Shown one piece after another: positions 1-5,905 of a stretch of 21,890 nucleotides of DNA (position 1 is its first letter; the number at the start of each line of letters is the position of its first letter). The notes under the pieces were generated by a model that was given only the letters and a program-made list of their open reading frames with translations, was not told the origin of the DNA and did not search any database. The DNA comes from an uncultured Lachnospiraceae bacterium (GTDB taxonomy: Bacteria; Bacillota; Clostridia; Lachnospirales; Lachnospiraceae): the NCBI GenBank assembly GCA_947589175.1, contig CANPZR010000014.1, positions 1 to 21,890 on the forward strand, in the 5' to 3' direction. Both the position numbers and the translations under genes were made by a program.

Positions 1-30
1 TTCAAGATTCAGTATCGTTGTCTTTTTCAT
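1..30 (-). CDS. 5' end of an unidentified leftward gene (partial)
   Basis: Reading leftwards, an ATG at 30-28 opens a frame that runs off the window edge; the visible residues are MKKTTILNLE. A GGAGG ribosome-binding site lies at 44-40, nine bases from the ATG, and a near-consensus promoter lies upstream at 175-147, so this is a credible gene start although only ten codons are visible. The product cannot be recognised. It is divergent from the topoisomerase pair, and its untranslated leader carries the tandem 21-bp repeat array, so it may be tightly regulated or may encode the regulator itself; that is inference. Confidence 0.6.
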   Translation of the reverse strand, partial: MKKTTILNLE

Positions 31-58
31 GGTGTATTACCTCCGGTTTATCCATATT

Positions 59-142
59 CCGCGTGTCAATTGACACAATTCAAAGTATTGTTGAAACAAC
101 CCAAAGTATTGTTAAAACAATCCAAAGTGTTGTTGAAACAAC
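59..142. repeat. tandem 21-bp repeat array with internal dyads (candidate operator array)
   Basis: Three contiguous 21-bp units lie at 80-100, 101-121 and 122-142, differing at only a few positions. Each contains a dyad of the form TTGTT-NN-AACAA. A fourth, diverged copy at 59-79 keeps the TTGA-ACAA half and contains a perfect 14-bp palindrome at 63-76. Twenty-one bases is two turns of B-DNA, so all the dyads face the same side of the helix. The array lies directly downstream of the -10 box of the leftward promoter, over the expected start site and leader. This is the position of a repressor operator cluster, but no binding protein can be named. Confidence 0.75.
63..76. promoter_or_regulatory. 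perfect 14-bp palindrome (candidate operator)
   Basis: GTGTCAATTGACAC is identical on both strands and lies in the leader of the leftward gene, about 20 bases upstream of its ribosome-binding site. It sits in phase with the 21-bp repeats. Long perfect palindromes next to promoters are typical of sites for homodimeric helix-turn-helix repressors such as the TetR family; assignment to a family is inference. Confidence 0.5.
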
Positions 143-146
143 CCTT

Positions 147-175
147 AGTATAAAATTATTTTTCCGTGCTGTCAA
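147..175 (-). promoter_or_regulatory. sigma-A type promoter of the leftward gene
   Basis: On the minus strand TTGACA (175-170) is followed after 17 bases by TATACT (152-147), a near-perfect housekeeping promoter. Transcription would begin near 140, inside the tandem repeat array, giving a leader of roughly 110 bases before the ATG at 30. The hexamers and spacing are identical to those of the opposing promoter at 279-307. Confidence 0.75.
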
Positions 176-241
176 TCGGTCATTTTTTATGGGCAATAAA
201 TTCTTTGCGTTTAATGCTTAATTTTTTATTCTTTTTGGAAT

Positions 242-267
242 CCTTTTTTATAGGCCTTTTTTATAGG
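242..267. repeat. 13-bp tandem direct repeat upstream of the topoisomerase promoter
   Basis: CCTTTTTTATAGG occurs twice back to back (242-254 and 255-267), ending 11 bases before the -35 box of the rightward promoter. The tract is AT-rich and could act as an UP-like element. The unit resembles the T-rich repeats seen between the two topoisomerase genes and upstream of fliD. Confidence 0.6.
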
Positions 268-278
268 AGAAATTTTTG

Positions 279-307
279 TTGACACAAACATTTGTTTGAA
301 ATATACT
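279..307 (+). promoter_or_regulatory. sigma-A type promoter of the topoisomerase pair with a dyad in its spacer
   Basis: TTGACA (279-284), a 17-base spacer and TATACT (302-307) make a near-consensus housekeeping promoter. The spacer contains an inverted repeat, CAAACA-TT-TGTTTG at 285-298, a classical position for a repressor site. Transcription should begin near 314, about 128 bases ahead of the chosen start codon, which rules out the upstream in-frame ATG at 292 as a start for this transcript. Confidence 0.78.
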
Positions 308-441
308 ATATCTTGTATTTTGTGGGAAATTATGCCCTACGCGGAGCAAAGGCGTCTATGGCATTTCGGCCGCAAAGCGGTTCCGGATGGGCATATTTTT
401 CAAGTACCTATTTTGGGAAAGAAGTGAGGGAATGTGAGACG

Positions 442-2370
442 ATGAGCAATTACAGCGGAAGCGATATAGTAATATTGGAAGGACTGGAGGCCGTGCGCAA
501 GAGGCCGGGCATGTACATCGGCAGCACCGGCACGAGGGGACTGCACCACATGATATGGGAGATACTGGACAACGGGATCGACGAGCATCTGGCGGGATTC
601 TGCGACGAGCTGCACCTGACGCTGTTGAAGGACGGCGGCGTGACGGTGGAGGACAACGGGCGCGGCGTGCCGGTAGATCTTCACCCGGTGAAGAAGATTC
701 CCACGGTCCGGGTGGTCTACACGATCCTTCACGCGGGGGGCAAGTTCGACAGCAACGTGTATAAGGTATCCGGCGGCCTGCACGGCGTGGGCGCCTCGGT
801 GGTCAACGCCCTCTCGAAGAAAATGACCGTAGAGGTGCGGCGGGACGGCCAGATCTACCGGGACGAGTACGTGGACGGGGGACGGCCCGTGACGAAGCTG
901 GAAAAGGGCCTTCTGCCCGCCGTGGGGAAATGCGCGAAGGCGAACACCGGCACGAAGGTGACCTTTTACCCGGACGACTCCATCTTTGAGACGGTGGAAT
1001 TCAAGCCGGAGACGATTCGCAAGAAATTAAAGGAAATCGCCTATCTGAACAAAAATCTCAAGATCGTATTCCGCGACGAGCACACGGGCGAGGAAAAGGT
1101 GTACCTCGAGGAGTACGGCATCCAGAGCTATGTAAAATACATCAACAGAGAGGCGTCCCCGCTGCACGACGACGTCATTTATGTAGAGGGAAAGAGCGGC
1201 GACATCGAGGTGGAGGTAGCGATGCAGTATACCCACAATTTTGGGGAGCAGATCAACTCCTACTGCAACCGGATCAACGTGGCGGACGGCGGGACGCTCG
1301 TGACGGGATTTAAGACGGCGCTCACCCGCATCATGAACCAGTACGCCAGAGAGCTGAATTTTCTGAAAAATAACGAGGAGAACTTTGACGGCAGGGATAT
1401 CCGAAACGGGCTGGTGGCCATCGTGTCCATCAAGCACCCGGATCCCCAGTTCGAAAGCCAGACCAAGAACAAGCTTGGCAACACCGACGCGAAAAATGCC
1501 GTAGACGAGGTATTTAATATAGAAGCGCAGCGATATTTTGACAAAAATGTCGAGGTGCTGAAACGGATTTTGGAGAACGTCCACAAGTCCTTTAAGGCGC
1601 GGACGGCGAGCGACAAGGCGAGAAAGAGCGTGATGAAACAGCTTTTAGACGTGGACACCAAGAGCAAGCTCGCGGCGTGCTCCTCCAAGAAGTCCGAGGA
1701 GTGCGAGATCTACATCGTGGAGGGAGATTCCGCCGGGGGCACGGTGAAGACGGCGAGAAACCGCCGGACGCAGGCGGTCCTTCCGCTGCGGGGCAAGATT
1801 CTCAACGTGGAGAAGGCGCCCCTTGAGAAAATTCTTGTAAATAACGAGATCAAGACGATGATCGCCGCCTTTGGCTGCGGTATCGGGGAGAATTTTGACA
1901 TCAAAAAGCTGCGCTACGACAAGATTATCATACTGACGGATGCCGACGTGGACGGCGCCCATATCAGCACGCTGCTTCTGACCTTTTTCTACCGGTTCAT
2001 GCCGGAGCTTATCTATCAGGGCAAGGTGTACCGGGGGCTGCCGCCTCTGTACCGGGTGTCCTACGAGGAGACGAAGGGCAAAAAGAAAAATAAGGTGTCC
2101 GAGTATCTGTTTAACGACTTTGAACTCGAGAAGTTCCGCAGGACCGGAAAGAAGATTCTGGAGCTGCAGCGCTATAAGGGCCTCGGCGAGATGGACGACA
2201 CCCAGCTGTGGGAGACGACGCTCGATCCGGACAGCCGGATTCTGGCGCAGGTGAACATAAGCGACACGGTGGAGGCCGACGAGGTGACGGATGTGCTCAT
2301 GGGCAGCAGCGTGCCGCCCAGACGGCAGTTTATCATGGATGAGGCAAAATACGCGAAACTCGATATATAA
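442..2370 (+). CDS. parE: type II DNA topoisomerase, ATPase subunit (ParE/GyrB family)
   Basis: A 642-residue B subunit that binds ATP and pairs with the downstream A subunit to pass one DNA duplex through another. The GHKL ATPase domain shows EILDNGIDE (proposed catalytic Glu40, Asn44), the DNGRGVPVD motif and the glycine-rich lid GGLHGVGASVVNAL. The Toprim domain shows EGDSAGG and DADVDGAH, and the C-terminal signature is QRYKGLGEMD. Length fits Gram-positive GyrB/ParE. The frame is open upstream to 292, but the promoter at 279-307 starts transcription after that codon and the proposed GHKL start MSNYSG is preceded by a GTGAGGG-like site, so 442 is chosen. GyrB and ParE cannot be separated by eye; the absence of dnaA/recF neighbours favours the topoisomerase IV paralogue. 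Very likely co-transcribed with the next gene. Confidence 0.9.
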   Translation: MSNYSGSDIVILEGLEAVRKRPGMYIGSTGTRGLHHMIWEILDNGIDEHLAGFCDELHLTLLKDGGVTVEDNGRGVPVDLHPVKKIPTVRVVYTILHAGGKFDSNVYKVSGGLHGVGASVVNALSKKMTVEVRRDGQIYRDEYVDGGRPVTKLEKGLLPAVGKCAKANTGTKVTFYPDDSIFETVEFKPETIRKKLKEIAYLNKNLKIVFRDEHTGEEKVYLEEYGIQSYVKYINREASPLHDDVIYVEGKSGDIEVEVAMQYTHNFGEQINSYCNRINVADGGTLVTGFKTALTRIMNQYARELNFLKNNEENFDGRDIRNGLVAIVSIKHPDPQFESQTKNKLGNTDAKNAVDEVFNIEAQRYFDKNVEVLKRILENVHKSFKARTASDKARKSVMKQLLDVDTKSKLAACSSKKSEECEIYIVEGDSAGGTVKTARNRRTQAVLPLRGKILNVEKAPLEKILVNNEIKTMIAAFGCGIGENFDIKKLRYDKIIILTDADVDGAHISTLLLTFFYRFMPELIYQGKVYRGLPPLYRVSYEETKGKKKNKVSEYLFNDFELEKFRRTGKKILELQRYKGLGEMDDTQLWETTLDPDSRILAQVNISDTVEADEVTDVLMGSSVPPRRQFIMDEAKYAKLDI

Positions 2371-2386
2371 AATAAATACTGCTGGA

Positions 2387-2507
2387 TTTTATAGGCAATA
2401 GGTTTTTCGGGATAATAAGTTTTCCATTGAATAAAAGAATCTTGCAAATAAAAGGGTTTTGCAAGTAATAGAACTTTCGTAAATAAAAAAATTTTCGTAA
2501 ATATTTC
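2387..2507. repeat. degenerate 16-20 bp T-rich tandem repeats
   Basis: The gap between the two topoisomerase genes is filled by about seven diverged units of the form TTTT-NNNNN-AATAA-NN, starting near 2387, 2403, 2420, 2440, 2457, 2475 and 2492. The last four are clearly related, with TTGCAAATAA or TTCGTAAATA cores. The first unit (TTTTATAGGCAATAGG) also occurs with three differences at 185-200, upstream of the first topoisomerase gene. No terminator or promoter is evident, so the pair probably forms one transcript. Confidence 0.5.
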
Positions 2508-2536
2508 ATGTGTGAGAGAGCCGTGAGGGCGGCGGA

Positions 2537-4825
2537 ATGAGAGGAAATATGGATCAGATCAAAATGAGTCAGGAAAATATCATACAGCTGGATTTTTCCG
2601 AGGAAATGAAAAATTCATACAGGGACTACGCCATGAGCGTCATTGTGGCGCGTGCCCTGCCGGACGTGCGGGACGGGCTGAAGCCGGTGCAGAGACGCAT
2701 CCTCTACGCCATGAGGGAGCTGGGGCTCTCGCCGGATAAGCCTCACAGAAAGAGCGCCCGTATCGTGGGCGACACGATGGGTAAATACCACCCGCACGGG
2801 GACAGCTCCATCTACGACGCCCTGGTACACATGACCGAGGACTACTCCCTGAACGCGCCCTTGGTGGACGGCCACGGCAACTTCGGCTCCATCGACGGGG
2901 ACGGGGCGGCGGCGATGCGGTACACCGAGGCCAGGCTCTCACCCGCCGCCATGACCATGCTCGACAATCTGGAAAAGGGCCTGGTGGATTTCATTCCCAA
3001 CTTTGACGACAGCGAGAAGGAGCCCACAGTGCTCCCCGCCATGCTCCCCAATCTTCTCATCAACGGAACGACCGGCATCGCCGTGGGCATGGCGACCAAC
3101 ATCCCGCCCCACAATCCGGGCGAGGTCATCGACGCGGTCATCGCCTACATGGACCGGCCGGGCATCTCCACTGACAAGCTGATGGACTACGTGCCGGCGC
3201 CGGACTTCCCCACCGGGGGAATTATCATCAACGCCTCCGAGATGCGGCAGATTTACGAGACCGGCGAGGGCAAGGTGCGCCTGCGCGCCCGGACCGCAAT
3301 CGAAAAGGGAGACGCCGGTAGAACGAACATCATTATAACAGAAATTCCCTATACCATCTCTGGCAACAAGACCAAGCTGGTGGAAAATCTCTCCAGTCTT
3401 GCCAGAGAGAAAGTATTTGACGAAATATACGACGTGCGGGACGAGTCCTCCAAGGAGGGAATCCGCATTGTCATCGAGGTAAAAAAGGACCGCGACGTGG
3501 AAAATCTCCTGAACGGCCTGTACAAAAAGACCCAGATGGAGGATACATACGGCGTCAATCTGCTGGCCATCAAGCCCACCGAGGGCGCGAACGGCCAGCC
3601 CAAGGTGTTCAATCTGAAAACGCTCATCGAGGAGTTCGTGCTGTTCCAGGAGGACCTTTACACGAAGGAGTACCGCTTTTTGCTGGAAAAGGCGAAAAAG
3701 CGCCACGAGATCGTAGAGGGACTGATGAAGGCGACCGACGTCATCGACCTGATTATCGAGATTCTGCGCGGCTCCGATTCCGTGAAGCAGGCAAAGACGT
3801 GTCTGACCGAGGGCGTCACGGAGGGAATCCGCTTCAAGAGCGCCGCCTCGGAGAAGCAGGCGAAGAAGCTCCTCTTTACCGAGGCGCAGACCGACGCCAT
3901 CTTAGCTATGCCCCTCTCCAAGCTGATCGGGCTGGAGATTCTCAAGCTCCACGAGGAAAATGAGGAGCTGTTAAAAAACATCGCCGACTACGAGAAAATC
4001 CTCTCCAATGTAAAGGAGCTCTACAAGGTGATCAAGGGGCGGCTGCGGGAATTTAAGAAAAAATTCGCCAGGGAGAGAAGGACGGAGCTGACCGACGCGA
4101 CGGCATCCGCCTATGTGGAAAAGGTAGTGGAGGAGGACTTCTTTGTGTGCATCGACCGCTTCGGGTACACCAAGGCGGTGGACGCGGCGGCCTTTTCGCG
4201 GGCGGCGGATGAGACGAAAAATGAATTTTCCTTCGTATTAAAAATAAAGAACACCGACAAGCTCTGCATTTTTACCAACAAGGGGAACATGCACCAGGTG
4301 AAGATGGACAAAATTCCCCGGTGCAAGATGAAGGACAAGGGGACGCTGGTCCACTCCCTGTGCCGGATGAGCAACGAGGAGGAGGGGCTTCTGTACACGT
4401 CCTTCGAGGATCTTTTTGAGTCCATGCTCATGTTTACCACGAAAAACGGGTATATTAAGCTGGTGTCGGGCGTGGAATTTGAGACCGGCAGGCAGCAGGT
4501 GGCGGCGACAAAGCTCGACGAGGGGGACGAGCTGGTGGACGTGTCGCTCCTCACGGCGTCGGACGTATTGGCGGGGACGAAAAAGGTAGTACTCCTGACG
4601 GAGAAGGGCCTGTCCCTGGGATTTATGCTGAGCGAGGTCAGCGAGTTCAAAAAGACCAGCCGGGGCGTCAAGGCCATCGCGCTGGAGAAGGGGGACTGCC
4701 TCGTATACGCCGCCGCCCTGGATCCGGCCTGCGAGACATTTGAACACAACGGAAAGACGCTGAGCGCCAGGAAGGTCCGCACCCGCAGGAGGGGGGCAAA
4801 AGGGCAGAAGGCGAACCTGTCGTAA
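2537..4825 (+). CDS. parC: type II DNA topoisomerase, cleavage subunit (ParC/GyrA family)
   Basis: A 762-residue A subunit that cleaves and rejoins DNA. The breakage-reunion domain shows RDYAMSVIVARALPDVRDGLKPVQRRIL, cited here as residues 29-56, the active-site Tyr129 in AMRYTEARLSP and GTTGIAVGMATNIPPHN. The quinolone-determining stretch HPHGDSSIYD keeps Ser90 and Asp94, the residues usually associated with susceptibility. A coiled coil and beta-pinwheel C-terminal region follow. A degenerate GyrA-box-like RRRGAKG lies unusually at residues 750-756, almost at the C terminus. Start 2537 has GTGAGGG seven bases upstream; ATGs at 2549 and 2564 are in frame but less well placed. It follows the ATPase subunit by 166 bases. 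Whether this is ParC or a second GyrA needs phylogeny. Confidence 0.88.
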   Translation: MRGNMDQIKMSQENIIQLDFSEEMKNSYRDYAMSVIVARALPDVRDGLKPVQRRILYAMRELGLSPDKPHRKSARIVGDTMGKYHPHGDSSIYDALVHMTEDYSLNAPLVDGHGNFGSIDGDGAAAMRYTEARLSPAAMTMLDNLEKGLVDFIPNFDDSEKEPTVLPAMLPNLLINGTTGIAVGMATNIPPHNPGEVIDAVIAYMDRPGISTDKLMDYVPAPDFPTGGIIINASEMRQIYETGEGKVRLRARTAIEKGDAGRTNIIITEIPYTISGNKTKLVENLSSLAREKVFDEIYDVRDESSKEGIRIVIEVKKDRDVENLLNGLYKKTQMEDTYGVNLLAIKPTEGANGQPKVFNLKTLIEEFVLFQEDLYTKEYRFLLEKAKKRHEIVEGLMKATDVIDLIIEILRGSDSVKQAKTCLTEGVTEGIRFKSAASEKQAKKLLFTEAQTDAILAMPLSKLIGLEILKLHEENEELLKNIADYEKILSNVKELYKVIKGRLREFKKKFARERRTELTDATASAYVEKVVEEDFFVCIDRFGYTKAVDAAAFSRAADETKNEFSFVLKIKNTDKLCIFTNKGNMHQVKMDKIPRCKMKDKGTLVHSLCRMSNEEEGLLYTSFEDLFESMLMFTTKNGYIKLVSGVEFETGRQQVAATKLDEGDELVDVSLLTASDVLAGTKKVVLLTEKGLSLGFMLSEVSEFKKTSRGVKAIALEKGDCLVYAAALDPACETFEHNGKTLSARKVRTRRRGAKGQKANLS

Positions 4826-4844
4826 AAGAATTGAAAAAAAGGAC

Positions 4845-4871
4845 TAATGTATACGGTCAAACGTCCGATAA
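4845..4871 (+). promoter_or_regulatory. candidate sigma-28 (SigD/FliA) promoter of flgM
   Basis: TAAT (4845-4848), exactly 15 bases, then TCCGATAA (4864-4871) differs by one base in each box from TAAA-N15-TCCGATAT, the form found before flagellin and the glycosyltransferase in this window. It starts 20 bases after the parC stop and would place flgM under the sigma factor it inhibits, a standard feedback arrangement. Confidence 0.6.
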
Positions 4872-4874
4872 ATA

Positions 4875-4904
4875 TTATAAGGGAGTAAGATTTATCCCTT
4901 ATAA
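4875..4904 (+). promoter_or_regulatory. perfect 10-bp inverted repeat in the flgM leader
   Basis: TTATAAGGGA (4875-4884) and TCCCTTATAA (4895-4904) are perfect inverted copies around a 10-base loop, just at and after the expected start site of the flgM promoter. There is no T-run after it, so it is not a convincing terminator. Its loop (TAAGATTTA) and GGG/CCC stem resemble the hairpin at 11896-11922 upstream of flaG. It could be an operator or a 5' RNA hairpin. Confidence 0.6.
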
Positions 4905-4928
4905 CGTTGGAAGAATGGAGGAATGAAT

Positions 4929-5198
4929 ATGAGAGTCGATGCGTATATGCAAGTCAGCCAGCTCTATAATGCCAACAAACCGAAGAACAGGAACAAGGCA
5001 GGGAACGGAGCATCCAAGGATTCTCTTGAGATTTCCAGCTTTGGCAGCGCGTATCAGGTAGCGAAGCAGGCAGCCAGCCAGGGCAGTCCGGTAAGGGAAG
5101 ACCGGGTTCGCGAGATTCAGGCGCAGATGGCGGCAGGCACGTATCGGGTATCCATTGAGGACGTGGCTGACAAGATGGCAGACCAGTTGATGGCATAG
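4929..5198 (+). CDS. flgM: anti-sigma-28 factor FlgM
   Basis: An 89-residue FlgM-type protein that binds sigma-28 in the cytoplasm and is exported through the finished hook, releasing late flagellar genes. The family-like N terminus MRVDAY and the C-terminal helices, including VREIQAQMAAGTYRVSIED and the tail VADKMADQLM, are the sigma-binding part; the N-terminal half is polar and probably disordered, as usual for FlgM. The ATG at 4923 is only one base from GGAGG (4917-4921), while 4929 is seven bases away, so 4929 is chosen. It heads the flagellar run directly before flgN, the normal order in Bacillota. Confidence 0.88.
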   Translation: MRVDAYMQVSQLYNANKPKNRNKAGNGASKDSLEISSFGSAYQVAKQAASQGSPVREDRVREIQAQMAAGTYRVSIEDVADKMADQLMA

Positions 5199-5219
5199 TC
5201 CGGACAGGAGGAAGTTTGT

Positions 5220-5735
5220 TTGGCTAGTTTGATGGAAGAACTGATCGGGACTCTGACAGCGGAAGAAGAGATCTATCGGGACCTGGTCCCGGTAGAGGAG
5301 GAGAAGACCCGGGCGATTATCGCCAACGATCTGAAGGCTCTGCAGGATATCACGGTGAGAGAGCACGAGCTGGTGGATCGGACTTCTGCGCTGGAGGGAA
5401 AGAGAGAGCGGGTGACGCTGGACATCGCCACGGTGCTCAGCATGGACCCGAAGAATATCACACTGGAGAAGATCATCGATGTCCTGAAGAATCAGCCGGA
5501 TGACCAGAAAAGGCTACAGATCGTGCATGACCGGCTCAGGAAGACGGTGATGCGCCTTCAGGCGGTCAACGATCAGAACAAGACATTGCTGAAAGAGGCA
5601 ATGGACATGATAGAATTTAATATGAACGTCATAAGAAGTACACGGATGTCTTCGGGCAGCAGCAACTATTCCAGCGACGCTTCGGAAGTCGCGGGGATGG
5701 CGCCGCAGCATGGCATGTTTGATGCCAAACAGTAG
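5220..5735 (+). CDS. flgN: flagellar export chaperone FlgN
   Basis: A 171-residue, almost wholly helical and charged protein (for example EEEIYRDLVPVEEEKTRAI and later amphipathic helices) matching the FlgN family in length and position. FlgN binds the C termini of FlgK and FlgL in the cytoplasm and delivers them to the type III export gate; its substrates are encoded directly downstream. The start is a TTG at 5220: AGGAGG at 5206-5211 lies eight bases upstream, whereas the first in-frame ATG at 5232 is twenty bases away. The last 30 residues are Ser/Gly-rich and probably disordered. The gene follows flgM by 21 bases. Confidence 0.82.
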   Translation: MASLMEELIGTLTAEEEIYRDLVPVEEEKTRAIIANDLKALQDITVREHELVDRTSALEGKRERVTLDIATVLSMDPKNITLEKIIDVLKNQPDDQKRLQIVHDRLRKTVMRLQAVNDQNKTLLKEAMDMIEFNMNVIRSTRMSSGSSNYSSDASEVAGMAPQHGMFDAKQ

Positions 5736-5810
5736 CAGATATCGGTGTATTTCTGCTTGTATGGATTAAATACAGGAGAATTTGTGTCGGAGCGCCACAG
5801 AACAGCAAAG

Positions 5811-5878
5811 CAAACAATGTTTGCAAGCAAACATCGTTCGAAAACGAACATAGATCGCAAACGAATATCGTTCTGTCG
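5811..5878. repeat. four 17-bp degenerate tandem repeats upstream of flgK
   Basis: Four consecutive 17-bp units (5811-5827, 5828-5844, 5845-5861, 5862-5878) follow the pattern C-R-AA-Y-A-TCGTTCG-CAAA. They also form small dyads: GCAAAC-AAT-GTTTGC at 5810-5824, GTTCG-AAAA-CGAAC at 5836-5849 and AACGA-ATA-TCGTT at 5860-5872. They lie in the 170-base gap between flgN and flgK. There are no spacers, so this is not a CRISPR array. Function is unknown. Confidence 0.6.
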
Positions 5879-5905
5879 TATAAACGCTCCAGAATGGAGG
5901 ATACA

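Noticed and set aside
18..221. Rightward 67-residue ORF containing a heptad-like QSIVETT repeat
   Set aside because: The peptide repeat simply reflects the 21-bp DNA repeats; the ORF overlaps the promoter, leader and ribosome-binding site of the better supported leftward gene and has no ribosome-binding site of its own.
292..441. Fifty-residue N-terminal extension of the ParE/GyrB protein
   Set aside because: The only good promoter (279-307) starts transcription near 314, after this ATG; there is no ribosome-binding site and the extension is unlike the GHKL family N terminus.
1027..1584. Long antisense ORFs within the topoisomerase and flagellar genes (for example this one and 2939-3706, 8595-9347, 13719-14456)
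   Set aside because: They lie wholly inside strongly recognised genes on the opposite strand, show no family resemblance, and are explained by codon bias in GC-balanced coding sequence.
4875..4904. Terminator for the topoisomerase operon
   Set aside because: The stem is perfect but AT-rich and is not followed by a T-run; it lies at the expected flgM start site and is better treated as a regulatory dyad.
5811..5878. Possible CRISPR-like array
   Set aside because: Units are contiguous and diverged, with no unique spacers and no cas genes nearby.
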